Part shown: positions 9,543 through 18,892 of the stretch, piece by piece
Layout of the letters: the number at the start of each line of letters is the position of its first letter
Numbering within the stretch: position 1 is the first letter of the stretch
Assembly: GCF_016125575.1 (NCBI RefSeq)
Contig: NZ_WGLM01000002.1
Location: 855,140 to 919,139, forward strand
From: Limimaricola sp.
Lineage (GTDB): Bacteria > Pseudomonadota > Alphaproteobacteria > Rhodobacterales > Rhodobacteraceae
Length of the DNA: 64,000 bases
Reading direction: 5' to 3'
Position numbers and translations under genes: made by a program
The notes under the pieces: generated by a model
What the model saw: only the letters and a program-made list of their open reading frames with translations
Database searches by the model: none
What the model was told of the DNA's origin: nothing

Positions 9543-9638
9543 GACCGATGTGCCCTTCCGTTACCGCCAACAAAGACCGATCCTTACCCGCGTCACTATG
9601 CGGGAATCAAACGCATCTGTCAGAGTTTTGTGACTTTG

Positions 9639-9659
9639 TAGGTCAGCAATTTTGACCTA
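9639..9659. promoter_or_regulatory. 21-bp inverted repeat overlapping the ior promoter
   Basis: TAGGTCA-N7-TGACCTA, perfect 7-bp arms. Its right arm runs into TATAAT (9658-9663), which looks like the -10 of the ior gene, so a protein bound here would contact polymerase. It lies between the divergent LysR and ior genes. It could be a LysR site or a site for an Lrp/AsnC-type regulator. Confidence 0.5.
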
Positions 9660-9699
9660 TAATGACAGTGAATGGGCATGACGCAAGGGGAGGTGCGCA

Positions 9700-12600
9700 A
9701 TGGGCCGGCCGGAAATCACCCTGCATGACCGCTACGATCTGACGAAATCTCCGGTGCTGCTGAACGGCACGCAGGCCTTGGTGCGTCTGATGCTGATGCA
9801 GCGCGCGCGCGACGCGAGGGCGGGACTGAACACAGCCGGTCTTGTCACCGGCTATCGCGGGTCACCGCTTGGTGCGGTCGACCAGCAGATGCAAAAGGCG
9901 CAGGCCGATCTGCAGGCCGCGCAGGTCACCTTCCTGCCGGGCCTGAACGAAGACCTTGCCGCGACCGCCCTTTGGGGCAGCCAGCAGGCCGAACTGCGGG
10001 GCGAGGGGCGGTATGATGGGGTCTTTGGCCTCTGGTACGGCAAGGGGCCGGGAGTCGACCGTTCGGGCGACGTGATGCGGCATGCCAACATGGCCGGCAC
10101 CTCGCCGCTGGGCGGGGTCGTGATGGCGATGGGCGACGACCATACCGGCGAAAGCTCGACCACGCTGCACCAGTCGGACTGGGCGATGGTTGATGCCTAC
10201 ATGCCCATCGTCAGCCCCGCGGGCGTGCAGGAAATTCTCGACTACGGCCTTTACGCCTTTGCGCTGTCGCGCTTCGCAGGCGTCTGGGTAGGGCTGAAGA
10301 CGATGAAGGACACCGTCGAGGCCACGAGCGTCGTCGATGGTGATCCGGATCGGCTAAGCTTCATCACCCCCGAATTCGACATGCCCGAGGGCGGGTTGAA
10401 CATCCGCCTCGTCGACACGCCCGTCGCGCAAGAGGCGCGGATGATCGATTACAAGCGTTTCGCGGCCGAGGCGTTTTCACGCGCCAACCGAATGGACCGG
10501 CGCGTCTGGGGCAAGCCCGGCGCGCGGATCGGGCTGGTGGCGGCGGGCAAGAACTGGCTCGACCTTGTCCATGCGCTGCAATTGCTGGGGCTGGACGCAG
10601 CCGAGGCCGAACGGCTGGGCATCACGACCTACAAGGTCGGGCAGGTCTGGCCGCTTGACATGGCAACGTTCCACGAATGGGCCGAGGGGCTGGACCTGAT
10701 CATCGTGGTCGAGGAAAAGCGCAAGCTGATCGAGGTGCAGGTCAAGGAGGCGCTGTTCGACGACCGCAACGGGCGCCGTGTTTATGGCTGGCACAAGGGC
10801 GATGAGCATTCCGAGGGCCGGCGTGAGGAACTTTTCCCGACGCGCTACGCGCTCGACCCGCTCTGGATCGCCGAGAAGGTGGGCGGTGTTCTGCTGGAAG
10901 AAGGTTGCGATACCAGTGGTATACGTGCCGGACTTGATGCGATTTCTAGCGCGCGCAAGGCCGACAACGCGCCCGAGATCGCGGCGCGGCTGCCCTATTT
11001 CTGCTCGGGCTGCCCGCACAACACCTCGACGAAGCTGCCCGAGGGCGCACGCGCTTATGCGGGCATCGGCTGCCATTACATGGTGCAGTGGATGGACCGC
11101 GACACGGTCGGCTTCACCCAGATGGGCGGCGAGGGCGCGAACTGGGTTGGCGAGGCGCCATTTTCGACCCGTGACCATGTGTTCCAGAACCTCGGTGACG
11201 GCACCTACAACCACTCGGGCGTGCAGGCGATCCGTTTCGCGCTGAGCGCGGGCACTAACATCACCTACAAGATCCTGTTCAACGATGCCGTGGCGATGAC
11301 CGGCGGACAGATGAACGAGGGCGGGCTGACCCCCGACCGGATCTGCCGGGAATTGCTGGCGATGGGCGTTGAAAACGTGGCCCTCGTCTATGATGAAAAG
11401 GAAGACGTCGATCTTTCGGCCTATCCTTCCGAGGTCACCCGCGACCCGCGCGAAAACCTGCTGACGGTCGAAGATAGGCTAAGCAAGGTCAACGGTGTAT
11501 CGGCCATTGTTTATGTTCAGACCTGCGCCGCCGAGAAGCGTCGCCGGCGCAAGCGCGGCCAGTTTCCCGACCCTGACCGCCGGGTCTTCATCAATACCGA
11601 TGTCTGCGAGGGCTGCGGCGATTGCGGGGTGCAGTCGAACTGCGTCTCGATCGTGCCGGTGGAAACCGAACTTGGCCGTAAGCGCGCCATCGACCAGTCG
11701 TCCTGCAACAAGGATTTCTCCTGCGTGAACGGGTTCTGTCCGTCCTTCGTCACCATCGAAGGGGCAAAGCTGCGCAAGCAGGCCACCGCGCAGATTGATC
11801 TGCCGGACATGCCCTTGCCCGAGCTGCCTGCGATCAACGGCACGCATAACGTGGTCATCACCGGCGTGGGCGGCACCGGTGTGGTGACCATCGGCGCGGT
11901 CATGGCGATGGCCGCGCACCTTGATGGCAAGGGCGCGGGCATGATGGAGATGGCCGGCCTCGCGCAGAAGGGCGGCGCGGTGCATATCCATTGCCGCCTC
12001 GCCGAGAAACCGAACGATATCAGTGCCATCCGGGTTGCCACCGGCGAATGTGATACGCTGATCGGGGGCGATCTGGTTGTCAGCGCCGGGTCAAAGACGC
12101 TGGGCCTGATGGCCGCCGGCCGTACCCGCGGCGTGGTCAACAGCCACGAGATCATCACCGGCGAGTTCACCCGCAACACCGCGTTCACGCTGCCAGTGGA
12201 TCGGCTGGTGCTGTCGCTGCAGGCGCGGCTGAAGGACGGGCTGACGCTGTTTGATGCCTCGGCGCTGGCGACGGTGTTGCTGGGCGATTCGATCTATTCC
12301 AACATGATGCTTTTCGGTGCTGCGTGGCAGAAGGGCCTTGTCCCGCTCAGCCACGAGGCGATCAGCCAGGCGATCGAGCTGAACGGTGCAGCGGTCGAGG
12401 ACAATGCACGAGCCTTCGAGCTTGGTCGCTGGGCCGCGCTGCATCCGGATGCCGCGACGAAATTGCTTCAGCCCACCGTCGCGGCCCTACCGAAGACGAC
12501 GGACGGGGCCATCGCGTATCGCGCCGACCATCTTGTCGCTTATCAGGGCAAGCGGCTGGCGCGAAAATACCGCGCGGCGGTTGCACGCTTCAACGATCCC

Positions 12601-13116
12601 GAGCTGCGCGATGCCGTCTCAAGATCGTATCACAAGCTGTTGGCTTACAAAGATGAATACGAAGTCGCCCGCCTGTTGATGCAAACCCGCGCGAAGGCGG
12701 GCGAGGCGTTTGACGGCGACCTGAAACTGACCTTCCGCCTAGCCCCGCCGATCTTTTCCCGCGAGGGCGCCGATGGACGGCCGAAGAAACGCGCCTTTGG
12801 CCCATGGATGGAACGCGCGCTGCCTTGGCTGGCCCGCGGCAAGGTTCTGCGCGGCACGCCGCTGGATCCCTTCGGGCGCAGCGAGGAGAGGCGCACCGAA
12901 CGCGCACTGATCCGCGACTTCGAGGCGGATATGGACTTGATTCTCTCCGTCACGGACCCAGCACTAAGCGAGGCGCGGCTGGCCTTGGCGGCGCTCCCCC
13001 AGCAGATCCGCGGCTTTGGCCCGGTCAAGGCCGCAGCGGTCAAGAAGGCTGCCGCCCGCCGCGCGGAATTACGCGCCGTACTGCAGTCAGGCGGGGTCCG
13101 GGCCGCGGCGGAGTGA
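9700..13116 (+). CDS. indolepyruvate ferredoxin oxidoreductase, fused alpha and beta subunits
   Basis: 1138 residues. Oxidatively decarboxylates aryl pyruvates to aryl acyl-CoA with CoA, passing electrons to ferredoxin; used in aromatic amino-acid breakdown. Order seen: pyrimidine/core domain (1-400), TPP domain around 440-600 (GIGCHYMVQWM, QMGGEGANW), a ferredoxin-like cysteine cluster around 636-690 (CEGCGDCGVQSNC and CNKDFSC), then the gamma/beta-like catalytic domain (GVGGTGVVTIGA near 723) and a C-terminal tail. In archaea IorA and IorB are separate; the one-chain form is common in Proteobacteria. GGGAGG lies 7 nt before the ATG. Divergent from the LysR gene. Confidence 0.93.
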   Translation: MGRPEITLHDRYDLTKSPVLLNGTQALVRLMLMQRARDARAGLNTAGLVTGYRGSPLGAVDQQMQKAQADLQAAQVTFLPGLNEDLAATALWGSQQAELRGEGRYDGVFGLWYGKGPGVDRSGDVMRHANMAGTSPLGGVVMAMGDDHTGESSTTLHQSDWAMVDAYMPIVSPAGVQEILDYGLYAFALSRFAGVWVGLKTMKDTVEATSVVDGDPDRLSFITPEFDMPEGGLNIRLVDTPVAQEARMIDYKRFAAEAFSRANRMDRRVWGKPGARIGLVAAGKNWLDLVHALQLLGLDAAEAERLGITTYKVGQVWPLDMATFHEWAEGLDLIIVVEEKRKLIEVQVKEALFDDRNGRRVYGWHKGDEHSEGRREELFPTRYALDPLWIAEKVGGVLLEEGCDTSGIRAGLDAISSARKADNAPEIAARLPYFCSGCPHNTSTKLPEGARAYAGIGCHYMVQWMDRDTVGFTQMGGEGANWVGEAPFSTRDHVFQNLGDGTYNHSGVQAIRFALSAGTNITYKILFNDAVAMTGGQMNEGGLTPDRICRELLAMGVENVALVYDEKEDVDLSAYPSEVTRDPRENLLTVEDRLSKVNGVSAIVYVQTCAAEKRRRRKRGQFPDPDRRVFINTDVCEGCGDCGVQSNCVSIVPVETELGRKRAIDQSSCNKDFSCVNGFCPSFVTIEGAKLRKQATAQIDLPDMPLPELPAINGTHNVVITGVGGTGVVTIGAVMAMAAHLDGKGAGMMEMAGLAQKGGAVHIHCRLAEKPNDISAIRVATGECDTLIGGDLVVSAGSKTLGLMAAGRTRGVVNSHEIITGEFTRNTAFTLPVDRLVLSLQARLKDGLTLFDASALATVLLGDSIYSNMMLFGAAWQKGLVPLSHEAISQAIELNGAAVEDNARAFELGRWAALHPDAATKLLQPTVAALPKTTDGAIAYRADHLVAYQGKRLARKYRAAVARFNDPELRDAVSRSYHKLLAYKDEYEVARLLMQTRAKAGEAFDGDLKLTFRLAPPIFSREGADGRPKKRAFGPWMERALPWLARGKVLRGTPLDPFGRSEERRTERALIRDFEADMDLILSVTDPALSEARLALAALPQQIRGFGPVKAAAVKKAAARRAELRAVLQSGGVRAAAE

Positions 13117-13213
13117 CCAAATTGTCATCCGGTTTACATCCGGTTGTGATCTTGACGTCACGCTGCGGCATGCGAAAGGGTCGCAGGGCAAAAGGAGGCA
13201 GGTCGGGCGAGGC

Positions 13214-14116
13214 ATGAGCGAAAGACAGATCGCGCGCGATATCACCTACGCGGCGTCGGCCCAGACACGGGGCGGGCGGGCGATGATCCGGGTGATGGAA
13301 AACGTCACCGGCCGTCTGAGGCTGATCCGCAAGGCAAAAGGCTATGCCGAGGAAGTCGCCGAAGGTCGTGACTTCTGGCAGGTCATCACCGACCGTTACG
13401 GCCTGACGCTCGATGTCATCGGCGGCAGCCTGCAGAACATCCCCGCGACCGGGCCCGTCGTCGTGGTGGCCAATCACCCTTACGGTATTCTGGATGGCCT
13501 GATGATGGGCCGTATCCTGTCCGAACGCCGCGGTGGCAGCTTCAAGGTGCTGGCACACAAGGTGTTTCGCAATTCGCCCGATCTGGAGAAGGTGATCCTG
13601 CCGATCTCGTTCGACGAAACGAAGGAAGCGGCGAGAGAGAACCTTGAAACCCGGTCCGAGGCGCTGAATTACCTTAGCGAGGGCGGTGCGATCGGGATCT
13701 TTCCCGGCGGCACGGTCAGCACCGCGGCCAAGCCTTTTGCCCCGCCGATGGACCCGAGCTGGCGAAACTTCACCGCCAAGATGGTCGCCAAATCCGGCGC
13801 AACAGTGGTGCCCATCTTCTTTGACGGGGCCAACAGCCGCCTGTTCCAGCTGGCTAGCCACCTGCATTTCACGCTGCGGATGGGCATGCTGATCCGCGAG
13901 TTCAAGGCGCGTGTCGGCAGCCCGGTGCGCGTGGTCATCGGTGAGCCGATTCCCGCTGAATCGCTCGCGGCTTACCGGGGCGACCCGAAGGCAATGATGG
14001 ATTTCCTGCGCCGCGCGACCTATGCCCTGAGTCCGGTCCCCGTTGAGGCCAACCGGCTGGGGCATGAATTCGAGGAAAAATACAAGGTGCGCGATGGCAG
14101 TCGGAATCTTCGATAG
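13214..14116 (+). CDS. lysophospholipid acyltransferase family protein (PlsC-like)
   Basis: 300 residues. A membrane-associated glycerophospholipid acyltransferase-like fold with the acyltransferase motif NHPYGILDG (H88 and D94, a slightly spaced version of the HX4D motif) and the substrate motif GIFPGGT. It probably acylates a lysophospholipid or ornithine-lipid precursor; the exact substrate cannot be told. The start at 13214 has only a weak ribosome site (a GGAGG lies 15 nt away), so a later ATG at 13283 is possible. Its stop overlaps the murI start by 23 nt, suggesting coupled translation. Confidence 0.85.
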   Translation: MSERQIARDITYAASAQTRGGRAMIRVMENVTGRLRLIRKAKGYAEEVAEGRDFWQVITDRYGLTLDVIGGSLQNIPATGPVVVVANHPYGILDGLMMGRILSERRGGSFKVLAHKVFRNSPDLEKVILPISFDETKEAARENLETRSEALNYLSEGGAIGIFPGGTVSTAAKPFAPPMDPSWRNFTAKMVAKSGATVVPIFFDGANSRLFQLASHLHFTLRMGMLIREFKARVGSPVRVVIGEPIPAESLAAYRGDPKAMMDFLRRATYALSPVPVEANRLGHEFEEKYKVRDGSRNLR

Positions 14117-14906
14117 CGGGTTGGGCGGCCTGACGGTGCTGGACGCCGTCGAAAAGCGTCTGCCCGAGGTGCCTTTCGTCTATTTTGGCGACAACGCGCA
14201 TGCGCCCTATGGCGTGCGCACGGCCGATGACATCTTCAACCTGACATGTGCGGCCACCGAACGGCTGTGGGACGCGGGTTGCGATCTGGTAATCCTGGCC
14301 TGCAATACGGCCAGCGCGGCGGCGTTACGCCGGATGCAGGAAAGCTGGATTCCCCCGGGCAAGCGCGTGCTGGGCGTCTTTGTCCCGTTGATCGAGGCGT
14401 TGACCGAACGGCAATGGGGCGACAACAGCCCCCCTCGTGAGGTCACGGTCAAGCATGTCGCGCTGTTCGCGACCCCTGCCACGGTACGTAGTCGCGCATT
14501 CCAGCGCGAACTTGCCTTCCGCGCTGTTGGCGTCGATGTCGAGGCGCAGGCCTGCGGCGGTGTTGTCGATGCTATCGAAGATGGCGACATGATCCTTGCC
14601 GAGGCGCTGGTACGCAGCCATGTCGACGCGCTGCGCCGCAAGATGCCCGAACCCGATGCGGCGGTTCTGGGCTGCACGCATTACCCGCTGATGCAAAGCG
14701 TGTTCGAGGACGCACTTGGGCCGCAAGTCAAGGTGTTCAGCCAAGCCAACCTGGTTGCCGAAAGCCTGGCCGATTATCTGGCCCGCCGTCCGGAAATGAT
14801 CGGGCAGGGCACTGAACGGCTGTTTCTGACGACTGGCGATCCGCGCAAGGTATCCGACCGCGCCACGCAGTTTCTGCGGCGGCAAATGACATTCACGTCC
14901 GCCTGA
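14094..14906 (+). CDS. murI: glutamate racemase
   Basis: 270 residues. Converts L-glutamate to D-glutamate for peptidoglycan. The two catalytic cysteines are in place: C70 (ILACNTAS) and C194 (LGCTHYPL), with the N-terminal [11 protein letters not shown] motif at residues 6-16. The start at 14094 lies inside the end of the acyltransferase gene; a longer frame from 14043 lacks family similarity. Confidence 0.96.
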   Translation: MAVGIFDSGLGGLTVLDAVEKRLPEVPFVYFGDNAHAPYGVRTADDIFNLTCAATERLWDAGCDLVILACNTASAAALRRMQESWIPPGKRVLGVFVPLIEALTERQWGDNSPPREVTVKHVALFATPATVRSRAFQRELAFRAVGVDVEAQACGGVVDAIEDGDMILAEALVRSHVDALRRKMPEPDAAVLGCTHYPLMQSVFEDALGPQVKVFSQANLVAESLADYLARRPEMIGQGTERLFLTTGDPRKVSDRATQFLRRQMTFTSA

Positions 14907-14968
14907 AGCAAGGTTGCCGCGGACCGCGGGGCGGCATATGTGAGTTTTGGTAAAGTGGAGCGTGACCG

Positions 14969-15442
14969 ATGGCCGGGTTGAAGGGACTGCGCAAGCGCAG
15001 GCGCGTGCAGATCGTTGCAGTGGCTGCCGTGGCGTTGACGCTGTCGACCGCACTGATCGGCTATGCGATGCGCGATGGCATCTCCTTTTTCCGCTCGCCT
15101 AGTCAGCTTGTCGCCAATCCGCCGCCGCCGTCAGAGGTCTTCCGCGTTGGCGGTCTGGTAAAGACTGGCACGCTTGACCATTCCACAGACCCGCAATTCA
15201 CCTTCGAAGTAACCGATGGCGGCGCGGATATTCCCGTCAAGTACGTCGGCACAGATCTGCCGCCGGACCTCTTCAACGAGGGCGAGGGGACGGTGGCCAC
15301 CGGGCGCTACGTTGACGGCGTGTTTCTTGCCACCAGCCTGCTGGCCAAGCATGACGAGAAATACATGCCCAAGGAAGTGATCGACGCGCTGAAGAAACAG
15401 GGTGTCTACGTTCCACCGAGCGATCAGTCAGCGTCGAATTAA
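14969..15442 (+). CDS. ccmE: cytochrome c maturation heme chaperone CcmE
   Basis: 157 residues. Periplasmic heme chaperone that binds heme covalently and passes it to CcmF for attachment to apocytochrome c. N-terminal membrane anchor (residues 13-34) after a basic stretch, then an OB-fold domain; the heme-binding histidine is H128 in LAKHDEKYMP, with Y132 as partner. First gene of a ccm group that is interrupted by GTA-like lysis genes before ccmF. Confidence 0.96.
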   Translation: MAGLKGLRKRRRVQIVAVAAVALTLSTALIGYAMRDGISFFRSPSQLVANPPPPSEVFRVGGLVKTGTLDHSTDPQFTFEVTDGGADIPVKYVGTDLPPDLFNEGEGTVATGRYVDGVFLATSLLAKHDEKYMPKEVIDALKKQGVYVPPSDQSASN

Positions 15443-15486
15443 CCCCGATTTCGCAGGCTTGCCCCGCTGCAACAAGGGGGCAAGCC

Positions 15487-16098
15487 ATGCAGAGCGTCCA
15501 CGACATCGCCACCGAGATTGTCGCCCGCGAGGGCGGCTATGCCAATGATCCGGCCGATCCGGGCGGTCCCACCAATCACGGCGTGACGCTGGCCACGCTG
15601 CGCGGTCTCGCGCTGGACCTCAACCGTGACGGCAAGGTCGACGTGGCCGACTTGCGCCGTCTGACACCTGCACAGGCCACCGACATCTTCGTGCGCGACT
15701 ATTTCGAGCGTCCGGGCATCGGCACATTGCCCGAGCCGCTGCAGCCCTCGGTTTTCGACATGTACGTCAATGCGGGTGCCAACGCGGTCAAGATCCTGCA
15801 GCGGCTCTTGTGTGACATGCGCATCCCGGTCACCGTCGACGGGCTGATCGGCCCACAGACGTCCGCCGCAGCCGCAAAAGCCCAGGCGGCGGCGCCTGCC
15901 TACCTCGTCGATGCCTACGGAATCGCCCGTCGGAATTACTATTATGCGCTGGCCGACGCGCGCCCGGCCAGCCGCAAGTATTGCCGCACACGAGCGGGCG
16001 GCAAGGGCGGCTGGATCCTGCGCGCCGAGGCGTTCATTTCGCCAAAATATCGTCTGACGGATGCCGAACATGCCGCGAGGGTCGCCGCATGGGCCTGA
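15487..16098 (+). CDS. GTA-type endolysin, glycoside hydrolase 108
   Basis: 203 residues. GH108 muramidase-like domain with the catalytic glutamate E15 in REGGYAN followed by DPADPGG and TNHGVT, and a C-terminal peptidoglycan-binding domain (DGLIGPQT). It matches the kind of endolysin that releases GTA particles in R. capsulatus (rcc00555), and the next gene is a GTA-type holin (rcc00556 type). There is no signal peptide, so it needs the holin to reach the wall. It sits between ccmE and ccmF; the stop overlaps the holin start. Confidence 0.88.
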   Translation: MQSVHDIATEIVAREGGYANDPADPGGPTNHGVTLATLRGLALDLNRDGKVDVADLRRLTPAQATDIFVRDYFERPGIGTLPEPLQPSVFDMYVNAGANAVKILQRLLCDMRIPVTVDGLIGPQTSAAAAKAQAAAPAYLVDAYGIARRNYYYALADARPASRKYCRTRAGGKGGWILRAEAFISPKYRLTDAEHAARVAAWA

Positions 16099-16652
16099 TC
16101 GGGAAAATCGTGGCACTGCTCTTCGGCAACGGCCGCAACGTGATTGCAGAGACCGTCGGTGCGTTTCGGCCCAATGCCGAAGCGCAGGCCGCCCGCGCCG
16201 CGGAAGGCCAGGACAAAGCGCTGGCCCAGTTCGCGGCCGAGTTCGCCAAGCCTCAGACCGGCCTGTTCGATCGCCTGATCGACGGGCTGAACCGCCTGCC
16301 GCGGCCGCTTCTGGCCTTTGGCACATTGGGCCTTTTCGTTTCCGCGATGGTGGACCCGATCTGGTTTGCCAGCCGGATGCAGGGCATTGCCCTCGTGCCC
16401 GAACCGCTGTGGTGGCTGATGGGCGCGATCGTCAGCTTCTATTTCGGGGCGCGCTACCAGACCAAGGCGCAGGATTTCCAGCGGTCGGTCGTCGGCTCGC
16501 TGCAAGCGGCGGGCGAGGTGACACGCAATCTGCGCGCGCTTGATGCACTGGGAGCAGGGGCCGCGGCTGCGCAGCAGGCCGATCCAGTCAACGCCCCGGT
16601 GGCCGATCCCAACCCGGCCCTGCAGGATTGGAGGGCAGCCGCCAATGGATGA
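16089..16652 (+). CDS. GTA three-TM holin
   Basis: 187 residues. Resembles the GTA_holin_3TM family (gene-transfer-release holins). An amphipathic N-terminus (GLIGKIVALLFG), a long charged helix, then two strong hydrophobic segments (about 73-92 and 105-122) and a hydrophilic C-terminal tail. Expected to form holes in the inner membrane so the upstream endolysin can reach peptidoglycan. Starts 10 nt before the endolysin stop, and its own end overlaps the next small gene, so the three are one translationally coupled cassette. Confidence 0.85.
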   Translation: MGLIGKIVALLFGNGRNVIAETVGAFRPNAEAQAARAAEGQDKALAQFAAEFAKPQTGLFDRLIDGLNRLPRPLLAFGTLGLFVSAMVDPIWFASRMQGIALVPEPLWWLMGAIVSFYFGARYQTKAQDFQRSVVGSLQAAGEVTRNLRALDALGAGAAAAQQADPVNAPVADPNPALQDWRAAANG

Positions 16653-16845
16653 ATGGGCCCGCGGGATCGAGACGCGTCTGGCCGCGCTGGAGACACGCAA
16701 GGCGGTGGACGAGGTTCACCAGCTTAACGTCCAGACCCGGCTGGGCAATATCGAGGATGTGTTGAAATGGCTGGTGCGCCTGATCATCGGCACGATGACA
16801 ATGGCGGTCCTCGCCTATGCCCTGAAAGATGGCCTTTCAATTTAG
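16645..16845 (+). CDS. small coiled-coil membrane protein of the lysis cassette
   Basis: 66 residues. Residues 1-38 are charged with heptad spacing (WARGIETRLAALETRKAVDE), followed by one membrane span (about 40-58, LVRLIIGTMTMAVLAYAL). The layout resembles XhlA-type phage hemolysin/holin partners. Starts 8 nt before the holin stop. A holin partner or antiholin is the best guess; I do not recognise the family with certainty. Confidence 0.65.
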   Translation: MDEWARGIETRLAALETRKAVDEVHQLNVQTRLGNIEDVLKWLVRLIIGTMTMAVLAYALKDGLSI

Positions 16846-16888
16846 GCGGCCCGCTGCGTCACAATATCGCTTCGAATTGATTGGGCTT

Positions 16889-16915
16889 GCCCCGCTTCTA
16901 GGCTAGAACCGGGGC
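16889..16915. promoter_or_regulatory. 27-bp near-perfect palindrome directly before ccmF, with promoter-like boxes
   Basis: GCCCCG-C-TTCTAG-G-CTAGAA-C-CGGGGC, with one mismatch in the arms. It ends at the base before the ccmF ATG (16916). A promoter-like pair TTGGGC (16881) and TAGAAC (16904), 17 nt apart, overlaps it, which would place the transcript start at or next to the ATG (leaderless) and separate ccmF transcription from the lysis genes. Confidence 0.45.
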
Positions 16916-18892
16916 ATGATTACAGAGCTTGGACATTTCGCGCTGATTCTCGGCTTCGCCACTGCCATCGTGCAGATGGTGGTGCCGATGGTGGGGGCGC
17001 ACAAGGGCTGGCGCGGCTGGATGGCCATCGCCGACCCGGCTGCAACAACGCAACTCATTCTCGTGGGCTTTTCGTTTGCCACGCTGACATGGGCCTTCGT
17101 GACATCTGATTTCTCGCTGCGGCTGGTGGTGATGAACTCGCACAGCCTCAAGCCGATGCTCTACAAGATCGCCGGCGTCTGGGGTAACCACGAGGGCTCC
17201 ATGCTGCTTTGGCTGTTGATCCTGTCGATCTTCGGCGCCGCTGTGGCCCTCTTTGGCGGGAACCTGCCGGCACCGCTGAAGGCCCGCGTGCTGGCGGTGC
17301 AGGCCAGCATCGGCGTGGCCTTTTACGGCTTCATCCTGTTCACCTCCAATCCGTTCCTGCGGCTGGCGATGCCGCCGATGGACGGGCAGGGGATGAACCC
17401 GCTTCTGCAGGATCCCGGCCTCGCCTTCCACCCGCCGTTTCTCTACCTCGGCTATGTCGGCCTGAGCATGTCGTTCAGCTTTGCCGTCGCGGCGCTGATC
17501 GAGGGGCGGGTCGATGCCGCCTGGGCGCGCTGGGTGCGGCCGTGGACCTTGGCGGCATGGATTTTTCTGACCATCGGCATCGCGATGGGGTCTTGGTGGG
17601 CCTATTACGAGCTGGGCTGGGGCGGCTTCTGGTTCTGGGACCCGGTCGAGAATGCAAGTTTCATGCCGTGGCTGATCGCGGCGGCATTGCTGCATTCCGC
17701 CGTCGTCGTGGAAAAACGCGAAAGCCTGAAAAGCTGGACAGTGCTGCTGGCGATCCTCGCCTTCGGCTTCTCGTTGCTGGGGACGTTCATCGTACGCTCT
17801 GGCGTGTTGACCTCGGTTCACGCCTTCGCCAACGACCCCAAGCGCGGGATCGTGATTCTCGTGCTGCTGCTGGTCTTCATCGGCGGTGCGCTGACGCTGT
17901 TCGCCGCGCGTGGTCCGGCGCTTGAGGCACGCGGCGCCTTCGGGCTGGTCAGCCGTGAAAGCGGGCTGTTATTGAACAACATCCTGCTGGCAGTCGCGGC
18001 TTTCGTGGTGTTCGTGGGCACGCTCTGGCCGCTATTTGCAGAGGTGGCACTGGGCAAGGTCCTGTCGGTGGGGCCGCCATTCTTCAACGCGGCATTTACC
18101 CCCTTCATGATGGCGCTGGCGCTGGTGCTGCCCGTGGGCTCGATGCTGGCGTGGAAGCGCGGGTCGCTGGCGCGCAACATGCGCAGCCTTGGCCCGATCA
18201 TGATTCTGGCCATCGCGGTCGGCGCGCTGGTCTTTGCCATGCAGACCGGGCATTCGGCGCTGGGCCCGGTGGGCGTGGCGCTGGGACTGTGGGTTGTGCT
18301 TGGTGCGCTGGATGACCTGATATTGCGCGGCGGACGTGGGCGCATCGCCGACCGTCTGAAACGCCTGCGCAGGCTGCCCCGGGCCGATTGGGGCAAGGCG
18401 GTGGCCCATGCGGGCCTTGGCGTGACGGTATTCGGTGTGGCTGCCGTTCTTGCGTGGCAGACCGAAGATATCCGGACCGTCCATGCGGGCGAAACCTATG
18501 ATGTCGGCGCCTACCAGATCACGATGGAAGGTGTGAACCGCAAGAACGGGCCCAACTACATCACCAACATGGCGGACATGACCGTGCGCCGTGACGGGCA
18601 GGTGATTGACGTGCTGCATCCCGAGAAACGCTTCTACCCCGTCGCCAACATGCCGACGACAGAGGCCGCGATCCGCACCGGCGCGCTGCGCGACCTTTAC
18701 ATCGCCATTGGTGATGAGCAGCAGGGCGGTGGTTGGGCTGTACGTACCTATGTCAAACCCTTCGTCGTTTGGATCTGGGCGGGTGCGCTGCTGATGGCCC
18801 TTGGCGGGGTCCTGTCGCTGAGCGACCGGCGGCTGCGCGTGGCCGCTGGCGCGGCACGCCGCACTACACCCGGCGCGGTGCCCGCCGAATGA
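16916..18892 (+). CDS. ccmF: heme lyase subunit CcmF
   Basis: 658 residues. Large polytopic inner-membrane protein that, with CcmH and CcmI, attaches heme to apocytochrome c on the periplasmic side. About 14 hydrophobic spans; the tryptophan-rich heme-handling motif WGGFWFWDPVENA lies near residue 235 and a soluble periplasmic loop at about 510-620. Normal family length. Its stop overlaps the ccmH start (ATGATG), so the two are coupled. Confidence 0.96.
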   Translation: MITELGHFALILGFATAIVQMVVPMVGAHKGWRGWMAIADPAATTQLILVGFSFATLTWAFVTSDFSLRLVVMNSHSLKPMLYKIAGVWGNHEGSMLLWLLILSIFGAAVALFGGNLPAPLKARVLAVQASIGVAFYGFILFTSNPFLRLAMPPMDGQGMNPLLQDPGLAFHPPFLYLGYVGLSMSFSFAVAALIEGRVDAAWARWVRPWTLAAWIFLTIGIAMGSWWAYYELGWGGFWFWDPVENASFMPWLIAAALLHSAVVVEKRESLKSWTVLLAILAFGFSLLGTFIVRSGVLTSVHAFANDPKRGIVILVLLLVFIGGALTLFAARGPALEARGAFGLVSRESGLLLNNILLAVAAFVVFVGTLWPLFAEVALGKVLSVGPPFFNAAFTPFMMALALVLPVGSMLAWKRGSLARNMRSLGPIMILAIAVGALVFAMQTGHSALGPVGVALGLWVVLGALDDLILRGGRGRIADRLKRLRRLPRADWGKAVAHAGLGVTVFGVAAVLAWQTEDIRTVHAGETYDVGAYQITMEGVNRKNGPNYITNMADMTVRRDGQVIDVLHPEKRFYPVANMPTTEAAIRTGALRDLYIAIGDEQQGGGWAVRTYVKPFVVWIWAGALLMALGGVLSLSDRRLRVAAGAARRTTPGAVPAE

